This document shows, one piece after another, positions 9,201 to 15,607 of a DNA stretch of 64,000 bases. A program made the translations under genes and the position numbers. The notes below the pieces were generated by a model. The model saw only the letters and a list, made by a program, of their open reading frames with translations, was not told where the DNA came from and made no database searches. Each line of letters starts with the position of its first letter. Position 1 is the stretch's first letter. The stretch comes from Cytophagales bacterium (GTDB lineage Bacteria > Bacteroidota > Bacteroidia > Cytophagales > Cyclobacteriaceae): contig JAFLBQ010000002.1 of NCBI GenBank assembly GCA_017303805.1, forward strand, positions 62,001 through 126,000, in the 5' to 3' direction.

Positions 9201-9643
9201 TGATAGTTTTCGTTGTTGCCTTTTGTTACTTGTAGTGAATCCGATTTATCGAGTGCAAACCACCAGATGTTCTGGCCACCACTGCGATCGCTGATGAACA
9301 ACAGCTTCTTGCCATCGGGGCTAAACTTGGGGTGCGAGTCGAACGCCATGCCATTGGTAAACTGTGTGGCCTTGCCACCGGTAACGGGCATAGTAAAAAT
9401 GTCGCCTAGAAAATCGAAGGCAATGGTTTTACCATCGGGGCTTACATCCAAACTCATCCAGGTGCCTTCGTTGGTTTTAATGGGCACGCGTCTGCCCACT
9501 TCAAGGGGCAGGTCTTTCTTTTTGGGTTTGGGTTTTTCTTTTTTGGTAGTGTCGGCCTTGTCGTCCTTTTTAGGTTCCTGGGCCAGTGTGGCGATGCTTG
9601 CCAATAACAACATCGCGCAAAGTGGGGTAAAGAGTTTATTCAT
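6236..9643 (-). CDS. Amidohydrolase fused to an N-terminal TolB-like beta-propeller
   Basis: Secreted or periplasmic protein of 1135 residues. A signal peptide ends in LAQ-E near residue 22 and is followed by a K/D-rich spacer. Residues 50-650 contain many PD40/TolB propeller motifs (LSPDGKWLVYGSR, FSPDGKKLLFISDR, VSPDGKHVAFTV). A very charged K/E linker (about 660-710) leads to an amidohydrolase domain starting LLQNARIITMKGDEV, with the metal motif VDTHAHMW and the closing motif LGSIEAGKLADLVILDQNP. The architecture is known from Bacteroidota and is often annotated as a Tricorn-like or imidazolonepropionase-like hydrolase. Substrate unknown. A standalone gene with its own terminator at 6185-6213. 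Confidence 0.88.
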   Translation of the reverse strand: MNKLFTPLCAMLLLASIATLAQEPKKDDKADTTKKEKPKPKKKDLPLEVGRRVPIKTNEGTWMSLDVSPDGKTIAFDFLGDIFTMPVTGGKATQFTNGMAFDSHPKFSPDGKKLLFISDRSGGQNIWWFALDKSDSLQVTKGNNENYQSAEWTPDGTYIIGSRGTRNLKLWMFHKDGGSGAQLISKPDNLKVHEPAFGPDGRYIWFSLRYNAWNYNAQLPQYQLGFYDRETGESQNETARYGSAFTPTLSPDGKWLVYGSRYNDKTGLILRDLKTGDEKWLAYPVQRDEQESIAPMGVLPAMSFTPDSKNVIASYGGKFYSIPVTGGNAVNIPFEIETEFLMGPTVAEFKYPIKDDKDFIATQIRDAVVSPDGKHVAFTVLNRLYTMEFAAGTPKRITTSNFTEAYPAWSQDGAQLAWVTWEGTGGHIYKINLKAKGAKPVKLTQAAALYSEPAWYGNKIVFLKGAAHNFRESEGPFAFASQEDLMWISGDGGVANFITKSRGRGTPHFVKNTDRIYLYSGGKGLVSIRWDGTDEKTHLKVTGITVYGSVADENHCMLVETAAEPQRQPSNASVVLMAPEGDQALAKINNDVYVVTVPKTGSEAPTISVADAASAQFPARKLTKLGGEFPSWSSNAKSVYFTLGNAFFTYNLDSAKAKELELKKKKAAEEKAKEEGKKEEAKPEEKKEGDKKDEKKDENYKPAELRIKVKVQKDIPTGKILLQNARIITMKGDEVIERGDVLIENARIKQVGTAGSITVDASVQKMDLSGKTIVPGFVDTHAHMWPSWGIHKNQVWLYAANLAYGVTTTRDPQTATTDVLTYSDMVETGDIIGPRVYSTGPGVGYWMYNLKDADQAKDILKQYSEYYNTKTIKMYLTGNRQHRQWIIQAAKEQNLMPTTEGGLDFKLNLTNLIDGYPGHEHSFPIYPLYKDFTTAVAASGMTYTPTLLVSYGGPWAENFYYATENVNGDAKLNHFFAKSELDQKSRRRGSWFMKEEHVFDDHARFVNDLVKAGGNAGIGSHGQLQGLGYHWELWSVASGGLSNHNALKVATIQGAKAIGLDGDLGSIEAGKLADLVILDQNPLTNLRNTNTINKVMKNGRLYDGNTLDEVYPTLRKAPSFGNEQEAPAAALPGLK

Positions 9644-9814
9644 TCAGTTAGGGGATTAAACAGCATTGATTTACCGGAGAAAGATATAAAAGGTTACAGG
9701 ATTTTGATGGGAGGTAAAAATAAAGTAGCAGGTGATTAAAAGAGCCTGTTGAAGTTGCTGTCAGGTCTTTCAGCGCTAAGACTCATCAGAAAAAAAGAAA
9801 GTCAGTCAATAGAG

Positions 9815-10195
9815 CTACACAGGCCATTCGTCCGATCGCTTCCGAATCAGCTTCCGATCCACCCACTGCAACAAAACAATAAACGCAATTCCAAAAACAA
9901 TCAATCCGGGGTAACCAGAGATAAATGAAAACACGCCAATCGTCCAGGTTTTTGTTAGTGCCAGCGTAACAACAAGTGCAATCACCGAAAGAAAAATACC
10001 CAACGCCAGCCAGCGCAAATCACGCTGCTCTTCTCTTCGGGCAATGCGGGCAAGCACCCGATCGGCAAATGGCAACGAAACATAAAAGGCAGGTTCTTTC
10101 TTTAGTGCCTTAAACACGTGGCGATACGCCTCGCTATCTTCTTGCTGCGAATGCTTTCCAGACTCAACTTGTTTCTGCAATTCTTCGTCTGTCAT
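9815..10195 (-). CDS. Membrane protein encoded behind the ECF sigma factor, putative anti-sigma partner
   Basis: Protein of 126 residues with a cytoplasmic N-terminal half of about 70 residues (SEAYRHVFKALKKEPAFYV, PFADRVLARIARREEQRD) and two membrane helices (WLALGIFLSVIALVVTLAL and LIVFGIAFIVLLQWV). Its start overlaps the stop of the sigma factor gene by four bases, the usual arrangement for sigma/anti-sigma pairs in Bacteroidota. No zinc-binding anti-sigma motif (HxxxCxxC) is present, so the anti-sigma role rests on context and topology alone. Confidence 0.7.
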   Translation of the reverse strand: MTDEELQKQVESGKHSQQEDSEAYRHVFKALKKEPAFYVSLPFADRVLARIARREEQRDLRWLALGIFLSVIALVVTLALTKTWTIGVFSFISGYPGLIVFGIAFIVLLQWVDRKLIRKRSDEWPV

Positions 10196-10770
10196 AAGGT
10201 GGCTTCTTTGCCAAGATACTGTTTTACTTTTTCTTTCAATAACTGCCGCGCGCGGAATAAATAATTTTTAACTGTGCCTTCGGGCAACCCGGTTATTTCC
10301 ACGATCTCCGGATACGTCATCTCCTGTACATGGTACAAGGTTAGTATGCCTTTGTAGTGTGGCGGCAGTTCTTCAATCAGGCTCAATACAATCTCCTCTA
10401 TTTCTTTTTCTGCCAGTTTTTCGCTCGCATCATCAATGGTTATAAATCGCTCAATCGTTGTTTCATCTTCCGGCAAATCGCTTACATTCAATTTCTGCTT
10501 GCGCAGATGGTTTATCCCATGCCGGTAGGCGATGGTCGCAATCCAGGTGCTCAGCTTCGATTGAAACGTGAACTCATTCAGTTTATCGAACACTTTTAAA
10601 AACACATCCTGGCAAAGCTCTTCCCGGTCTTCCGGTGTATTCACCAGCCGGCCAATCATGTGGCTTACCAGTTTTTCGTGCTGCTTAATCAGCATCCGAA
10701 ACGCTTGCCGGTCGCCCTGTAAAACCTGTGCCACCAGGGCCTTGTCGTCAATCATTTCGGGGTTAGACAC
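10192..10770 (-). CDS. ECF-type RNA polymerase sigma factor
   Basis: Sigma-70 family protein of 192 residues. Region 2 is visible in EELCQDVFLKVFDKLNEF and FQSKLSTWIATIAYRHGINHL, and region 4 in ELPPHYKGILTLYHVQEM followed by the helix-turn-helix ITGLPEGTVKNYLFRARQL. The start MSNPEMIDDKAL fits family length. The downstream gene overlaps by four bases and encodes a two-helix membrane protein, so activity is probably held at the membrane until a signal releases it. The regulon cannot be read from the window; the nearby small membrane protein at 10966 is a divergent candidate target. Confidence 0.92.
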   Translation of the reverse strand: MSNPEMIDDKALVAQVLQGDRQAFRMLIKQHEKLVSHMIGRLVNTPEDREELCQDVFLKVFDKLNEFTFQSKLSTWIATIAYRHGINHLRKQKLNVSDLPEDETTIERFITIDDASEKLAEKEIEEIVLSLIEELPPHYKGILTLYHVQEMTYPEIVEITGLPEGTVKNYLFRARQLLKEKVKQYLGKEATL

Positions 10771-10965
10771 CCTGGCGTTTACAGATGTTGCAGAAATTTA
10801 GTTAAAAAAGGTGGCTGGTTACTGGTTTCTTGTTGCCTGACCTTATGGAATAACTCGGGTTGCTTTAATCAAAAGCCGCAAAAATTTTCGATCTATTGCA
10901 ACATTGCCGGCAAAGCCTGTGTCTTACGCTCCAAAACCAAAATTTGAAACTTAAAATTTAATACT

Positions 10966-11310
10966 ATGTTACGCGATGTCTTAATACCGTTGTCCATTAT
11001 CGGGTCTTTTGGAACATCTATTTACATCTTTACCAAAATAATGACCGATTATATCCTGAAGAAACGGATGATTGAAAAAGGGTATGTAAACGAAGATACC
11101 CAAGCCATCTTTAAGCAACACGCAAGCGACAATCGTTTTAGTTCCCTAAAATGGGGGTTGATCACTTTCTTTGCAGGTCTTTCTCTGATTATTATGGAGT
11201 TTATCCCGGTAGGCCCCGGGTCGCCCTTGCCTTATGGAGTGTTTGCCGTATTCGTTTCGCTTGGATTCCTGATCTACTACTTTATAGTCAAGCGCGCTTC
11301 AGGTCGTTAA
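10966..11310 (+). CDS. Small membrane protein, DUF6249-like
   Basis: Protein of 114 residues with three membrane helices: LIPLSIIGSFGTSIYIFTKI near the start, GLITFFAGLSLIIMEFI in the middle and YGVFAVFVSLGFLIYYFIV at the end. Between the first and second is a charged stretch (KKRMIEKGYVNEDTQAIF). This layout matches a small family of Bacteroidota membrane proteins of unknown function that often sit beside sigma/anti-sigma genes. It is divergent from the ECF sigma gene, with 195 bases between the two starts, and may belong to its regulon; this is inference. Confidence 0.7.
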   Translation: MLRDVLIPLSIIGSFGTSIYIFTKIMTDYILKKRMIEKGYVNEDTQAIFKQHASDNRFSSLKWGLITFFAGLSLIIMEFIPVGPGSPLPYGVFAVFVSLGFLIYYFIVKRASGR

Positions 11311-11442
11311 CTGTTCAGATTCGGTTACAAGACTGTTCACTTCTAACAGGACTACATTACCACATCTGTTTCTCGCGTAAAAAATCACATCCAACATCAA
11401 GGTTCACTTTTTGCATTCAGCTTCATTCTATAAACTATCGTT

Positions 11443-13851
11443 ATGTTTCGTAATTATCTGAAGACAGCCATTCGGAGCTTACTCCGGCATAAATTTTTTT
11501 CAGCAATTAATATAGTTGGTCTCACCGCAGGTATGTCGGTTTGTATGTGCATTATTATGCTGGTGGCCGATCAATTGAATTACGATCGCCATAACACCAC
11601 GCGTAACTATATCTACCGGGTTACCACGCATGAGGTTGATCGCAACGGTTCGCTAAATGATTCACAACCCAATGCAGCCTCGCCTATGCCCTTGAAGCAG
11701 GAATTGCTGGACACCTACACGGGCATTGATCGGGCCGTTCGGATTATGCGCGGCTTCGGCAACGGCTGGCTCGAACTGGAAAATCAAAACGTAAATATTC
11801 CGTTGGCCGGATTTTTTGCTGATGCCGAAACACTCACATTTTTTCAATACGAACTTCAATACGGTGATGCCGCCACTGCGTTGAAAGAACCTTACTCCGT
11901 AGTGCTTACACGGGCCGCAGCCAACAAACTTTTCAAAGAAGAAAATCCACTCGGGCAAACTATTACCGTGGGCGATTTGGGTACTTATACTGTAACCGGA
12001 GTGCTGCAACAAACTGAAAACAAATCGCACATTGTATTTGAAGCCTTGGCCAGTATGGCCACTGTTAATTCCTTACCGAGCAAAGGTTTGCTTACCGAGT
12101 GGACAAACTATTGGAATGGCTACACGTACATTTTAATAAATGAAGAACAATCGCCCGAAACCGTTCAGGCCAACCTCGATAAAATTTACACGCAACACAT
12201 AGCCAGTATAACCGACCCCAACGCCTTCCGCATGCGCTTTGGTTTGCAAAAGCTTATGCACATTACACCCGGCCCGCTAACCAACAACCCGATCGGGCCG
12301 GTGTTGCCATGGTTTTTTATTTACTTTTTGGGCGGCCTGGCGGTAGTGATTTTGCTTGCATCATGCTTTAACTTTACCAACCTTTCCATTGCCCGCTCAC
12401 TTACGCGTGCCCGCGAAATTGGTGTGCGTAAAGTTACAGGAGCTGCACGCTGGCAAATTTTTATGCAATTCATCAGCGAATCGGTTATTGTCGCCTTTGC
12501 CGCGCTGTTAATTGGCTTTGTATTGCTAACCTTACTTAAACCAATTATTCTGCAGCTCAACTTCGCGCGGCTGTTCCATTGGGATTTTGAATTGAACGGG
12601 CTGGTAGTGGCAGCCTTTATTGGGTTTGCGACAATAGTAGGTATAGTAGCCGGTTTTTTCCCGGCTGTTGTGATTTCTGGATTTCAACCGGTTAATGTGT
12701 TAAAGAACTTTGGTAGCATGAAGTTGTTCTCGCGCATGGGCTTGCGCAAAACATTGTTGGTTGCACAGTTTACGCTGTCGCTCTTCTTTATTCTTTCGGC
12801 CCTGGTGCTGTACAAACAGTTTAACCTTTTCATGGGCCAGAGCCACGGGTTTAATATGCACAACAACATGGTTGTGCGGCTCAACCACACCTCGGCCACA
12901 AACCTGAAAAATGAATTGGCCCGTTATCCAAATATCACCCACGTGGCTGCAACATCGCACGTGCCATCAGCCGGAGTTACGTACGGCACAACGCTGAAAC
13001 AGCAACTGAATTCGGAAAGCATTTCATTTGATTATTTTCTGGTGGACGAAGATTACCTGACCAACATGAATCTGACGTTGCAGGCCGGTCGGTTTTTTAA
13101 AGCCAATGCGGATAGTATAAACAGCGAATACATTGTTATCAACGAACAGGCTGTTGCCAAACTTAATTTAGGGTCTCCGCAGGAAGCCATTGGCCAGGAG
13201 TTGGTTCAGGAAAGTGATTCCCTAAAGCGTACGATCATTGGTGTCGTTTCCAATTACAATCACCGCGACCTTACCCGCCAAATTTCACCGTTGGCTTTGT
13301 TGTACGATCCTGCTGGGTTTAACGTGTTACAGATTTCTTATCTGGGTTCTTACGATCAAGCCGTTGCTTCCATAGAAAAAGCATGGGCGGTTGTTAACCC
13401 CGATTTGAAGATCGATTATAAGACTGTGGATTCTGAAGTAAAAAAATTTTATGAAATCATTTTTGGGGATCTTGTCTCCGTACTTACAGTTATCGCTTCA
13501 ATGGCTGTGGTAATCTCGTGTTTGGGATTACTGGGTATGGCCACGTACACGCTGGAAACGCGCATCAAAGAAATTTCAATTCGCAAAATTCTGGGCTCCA
13601 CAAATAGCGCTTTGGTGGTGCTGTTATCAAAAGGGTTTGCAGTCTTGTTATTGATTGCCGTGGTGATTGCCGTGCCGCTGGCATACATAGCAAATACATT
13701 TTGGCTAGAGTTAATCGCCTACCATACTTCGTTTGATGCTGCCATAATTGTAGCCGGGGTACTTATTCTCATTTTATTTGCGGCTGTTACCATCGGTTCA
13801 CAAACTATCAGAGCCATGTTTGTAAGCCCTGTCGAGAACTTAAAAGAGTGA
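11443..13851 (+). CDS. FtsX/MacB-type ABC transporter permease, 802 residues
   Basis: Large permease with the Bacteroidota double layout: membrane helix near residue 20 (FFSAINIVGLTAGMSVCMC), a periplasmic MacB-like domain, three helices (for example FIYFLGGLAVVILLASCFNF) ending in RAREIGVRKVTGA, a second soluble domain, and a C-terminal FtsX domain with KEISIRKILGSTNSALVVLL. The paired EIGVRK/EISIRK motifs are characteristic. No ATPase gene is adjacent, so it must pair with an ATPase encoded elsewhere. Members of this class export lipoproteins, peptides or drugs; the cargo here is unknown. A paralogue lies at 54965. Confidence 0.9.
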   Translation: MFRNYLKTAIRSLLRHKFFSAINIVGLTAGMSVCMCIIMLVADQLNYDRHNTTRNYIYRVTTHEVDRNGSLNDSQPNAASPMPLKQELLDTYTGIDRAVRIMRGFGNGWLELENQNVNIPLAGFFADAETLTFFQYELQYGDAATALKEPYSVVLTRAAANKLFKEENPLGQTITVGDLGTYTVTGVLQQTENKSHIVFEALASMATVNSLPSKGLLTEWTNYWNGYTYILINEEQSPETVQANLDKIYTQHIASITDPNAFRMRFGLQKLMHITPGPLTNNPIGPVLPWFFIYFLGGLAVVILLASCFNFTNLSIARSLTRAREIGVRKVTGAARWQIFMQFISESVIVAFAALLIGFVLLTLLKPIILQLNFARLFHWDFELNGLVVAAFIGFATIVGIVAGFFPAVVISGFQPVNVLKNFGSMKLFSRMGLRKTLLVAQFTLSLFFILSALVLYKQFNLFMGQSHGFNMHNNMVVRLNHTSATNLKNELARYPNITHVAATSHVPSAGVTYGTTLKQQLNSESISFDYFLVDEDYLTNMNLTLQAGRFFKANADSINSEYIVINEQAVAKLNLGSPQEAIGQELVQESDSLKRTIIGVVSNYNHRDLTRQISPLALLYDPAGFNVLQISYLGSYDQAVASIEKAWAVVNPDLKIDYKTVDSEVKKFYEIIFGDLVSVLTVIASMAVVISCLGLLGMATYTLETRIKEISIRKILGSTNSALVVLLSKGFAVLLLIAVVIAVPLAYIANTFWLELIAYHTSFDAAIIVAGVLILILFAAVTIGSQTIRAMFVSPVENLKE

Positions 13852-13994
13852 ACAGAAAATGTAAGAAGTAATTCAGGCAATAATGTGCAATCGCCATTTT
13901 CTTGTTAATCCCCTATAAATCTTACATTACATCAAGAGTACAATCTTGATTAAAGATTTTAGAATACCCTAAATCAACTATAGTTTCTATTTGC

Positions 13995-14010
13995 AGTATT
14001 TTAAAATACT
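13995..14010. promoter_or_regulatory. Perfect 16-bp AT palindrome, possible operator
   Basis: AGTATTTTAAAATACT is a perfect palindrome lying about 75 bases before the ATG at 14085. It could bind a dimeric regulator. AT-rich palindromes also arise by chance, so only its perfection and position support this call. Confidence 0.3.
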
Positions 14011-14095
14011 ACACACAGTAAATATGAAGTTATTTAGTTCGATTTCTTCTTCCGATGACAGCTACTTTTCAATAAAAAATAAATATGAATAAAAT

Positions 14096-14116
14096 CCCCC
14101 CCCCCCACACACACAC
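14096..14116. repeat. Homopolymer C11 followed by (AC)5, candidate slippage tract
   Basis: Eleven consecutive C (14096-14106) run straight into five AC units (14107-14116). The tract lies 11 bases after the ATG at 14085 and ahead of an unbroken lipoprotein signal sequence in another frame. Loss of one C, or gain of two bases (one AC unit), would join the ATG to that frame. Confidence 0.85.
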
Positions 14117-14148
14117 CTACATTTCAATTATTTGAGAAATGTTGGCAC

Positions 14149-14967
14149 ATCAAATTTTTAATACTAATTCTGTTCTTATTTGCCTGTACAAATGAGCAGG
14201 AAATAGGCACCAAATTGGAAATTACCACGTATTCAGAGTTTACCATTCTTAGCGTGCAAAGATTTGATAGAACAATGAGAGAAGCAGCGCAAACAACCTA
14301 TGAATTAAATTGGAACTCTTATCACCCAGATTTAACTATTTCAAATTACGTTACCCAATTACCAAAAAATGAACAACTGATCGCTGAAAAATTTCTGCGC
14401 TCAAAAGAGTATCTTCATTTGCAAAAAAAATTTGCCAATAATAAGGGGATAGTGCTCAAAACCCAGAGTGAGAATTCGCTAATTCAGATAATCAATGAGC
14501 TTGAAGTGGCTAACAATATTAAAAATGAATTAATAAATCTATCTGTTTCATTAGAGAGTTCTTCTTCAGAGTATTCCAACTCAATTGACGTAGATGGTTC
14601 TGATTACAGCGGAGCCATCTTAAGCACTAGTCTAAGAAACAAGGTTATTGCTTTTGAAAATGACGTGGTGAATAAAAATCACTTGACCATTAGCGAAAAA
14701 GGAATCCTTTTTAATATTTCCACCGCTCTTATTGAGTCTATGGATAGTTATGTCTCAAGCTCAGAGGCTATGCTTGAAGCGCTTTACCCATATAACGAGG
14801 CACGTTGCCGATTTTTATGTAAACTCGTAACATTTGTCGGAGCAGTTGTGTTCAGTGTTGCACTAGTCGCCATAATTGGTGCTGCTATTGCTATTCCAAT
14901 TGCCATGATTGTGGGGCCGGCCGCTCTTGCAATTGGTGCTGCCGTGGGTGGCGCCTACGCCCTTTAG
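14149..14967 (+). CDS. Lipoprotein of unknown function with displaced or missing start codon
   Basis: The frame from 14149 reads xKFLILILFLFACTNEQ, an excellent lipoprotein signal peptide with lipobox LFAC (Cys codon 14185-14187), but its first codon is ATC, not ATG. The next usable start is a TTG at 14215, which would drop the signal. The only upstream ATG (14085) is out of frame by one base across the C11 tract. The mature protein (about 260 residues) has a helical, Ser-rich middle and a C-terminal Gly/Ala-rich hydrophobic stretch (IGAAIAIPIAMIVGPAALAIG), perhaps membrane-inserting. The frame stays open 26 codons past the TAG stop. I do not recognise the family. Codon and base use differ from neighbours, suggesting transfer. 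Real start unresolved. Confidence 0.6.
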   Translation: MKFLILILFLFACTNEQEIGTKLEITTYSEFTILSVQRFDRTMREAAQTTYELNWNSYHPDLTISNYVTQLPKNEQLIAEKFLRSKEYLHLQKKFANNKGIVLKTQSENSLIQIINELEVANNIKNELINLSVSLESSSSEYSNSIDVDGSDYSGAILSTSLRNKVIAFENDVVNKNHLTISEKGILFNISTALIESMDSYVSSSEAMLEALYPYNEARCRFLCKLVTFVGAVVFSVALVAIIGAAIAIPIAMIVGPAALAIGAAVGGAYAL

Positions 14968-15053
14968 GAGGCCGTGGTTAACAATACTTGTTATTCAATA
15001 GAACCATCATCCGGGCATGGGACTTCTGTACAATGCGTTCAATGGTAACAGCT

Positions 15054-15494
15054 ATGAAAATGATACTTACAATGCTTTTTACCTTAGCCATAGGTGTGGT
15101 TAAAAGCCAAAGTTCAGAAATTACGATAGAAAAAAGCGCCTATCTCACATTAAATCAAATGCCCCCGTACCTTTTTTTCTTCGAACTAGTGCCCTACCAG
15201 GCACGGGGAAAAATTTCCTTTTATTCTGATCATATGCACTATGTCCCGAAAAAATGCTTTCCAGATAAACTTGATAGATTGGCTAAGTTGGAGTTTTTCC
15301 CTTGTAATAATCATGTTATTAGCGAAATACAATTACCTTATTCCGAAATCAAAAAAGTGAGGCGCGGCTACAGGCTGGGGATTCTCGTGCCCAATATGCT
15401 TGTATTAAAAGACGACCGAGGCAACAAATATCGATTTCAGTTTTGGGGTAGAGGTAAGGTAATTAAGTTAATTAAAAACTATAAGGAGTATTGA
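15054..15494 (+). CDS. Exported protein with a PH/GRAM-like domain, unknown function
   Basis: Protein of 146 residues. From the ATG at 15054 a signal peptide MKMILTMLFTLAIGVVKSQS is seen; upstream ATGs at 15033 and 15042 are also possible. The rest resembles a small PH- or GRAM-like fold: GKISFYSDHMHYVP, then IQLPYSEIKKVRRGYRLG and MLVLKDDRGNKYRFQFWGRG, ending in the helix KVIKLIKNY. These folds are usually cytoplasmic, so a signal peptide on one is unusual. It follows the lipoprotein gene by 86 bases, shares its AT-rich composition and is probably the second gene of the same islet. Function unknown. Confidence 0.65.
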   Translation: MKMILTMLFTLAIGVVKSQSSEITIEKSAYLTLNQMPPYLFFFELVPYQARGKISFYSDHMHYVPKKCFPDKLDRLAKLEFFPCNNHVISEIQLPYSEIKKVRRGYRLGILVPNMLVLKDDRGNKYRFQFWGRGKVIKLIKNYKEY

Positions 15495-15519
15495 AACAGA
15501 CCAATCAAAAATCCCGTTG

Positions 15520-15543
15520 CCGTCAGGTTTTCTAACCTGACGG
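15520..15543 (-). terminator. Perfect hairpin after alpha-2-macroglobulin gene
   Basis: Inverted repeat CCGTCAGGTT / AACCTGACGG (15520-15529, 15534-15543) with loop TTCT. On the minus strand a run of five T follows ten bases later, so it may terminate the gene ending at 15608, although the T run is not directly attached. It also looks like a dispersed palindromic element. Confidence 0.55.
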
Positions 15544-15607
15544 ATTCACGTCATTCATGCTACCCGGGTCGGAAGGCCGGACAACTAAAAAGACCCCACA
15601 GCAAAAC

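Larger units (their letters stand above)
13852..14148. other. AT-rich intergenic stretch with palindrome and simple-sequence tracts
   Basis: About 300 bases without a supported gene, clearly more AT-rich than the flanking genes. It holds a perfect 16-bp palindrome (13995-14010), a 22-codon ORF (14024-14092) that resembles no known protein, an ATG at 14085 overlapping the stop of that ORF, and the C11/(AC)5 tract at 14096-14116. No clear TAnnTTTG promoter was found. Confidence 0.7.

Noticed and set aside
9740-9800. Possible hairpin near GTCAGGTCTTTCAGCGCTAAGAC
   Set aside because: Pairing is poor and not followed by a T run; it only partly resembles the 15520 palindrome.
14024-14092. 22-codon ORF ending at the ATG of the displaced-frame lipoprotein
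   Set aside because: Too short and without recognisable features; the overlap of its stop with the next ATG is likely chance.
14974-15048. 24-codon frame beginning GTG three bases after an AGGAGG in the islet
   Set aside because: The AGGAGG is tempting, but this phylum rarely uses such sites and the peptide resembles nothing; it may just be the open frame beyond the TAG stop.
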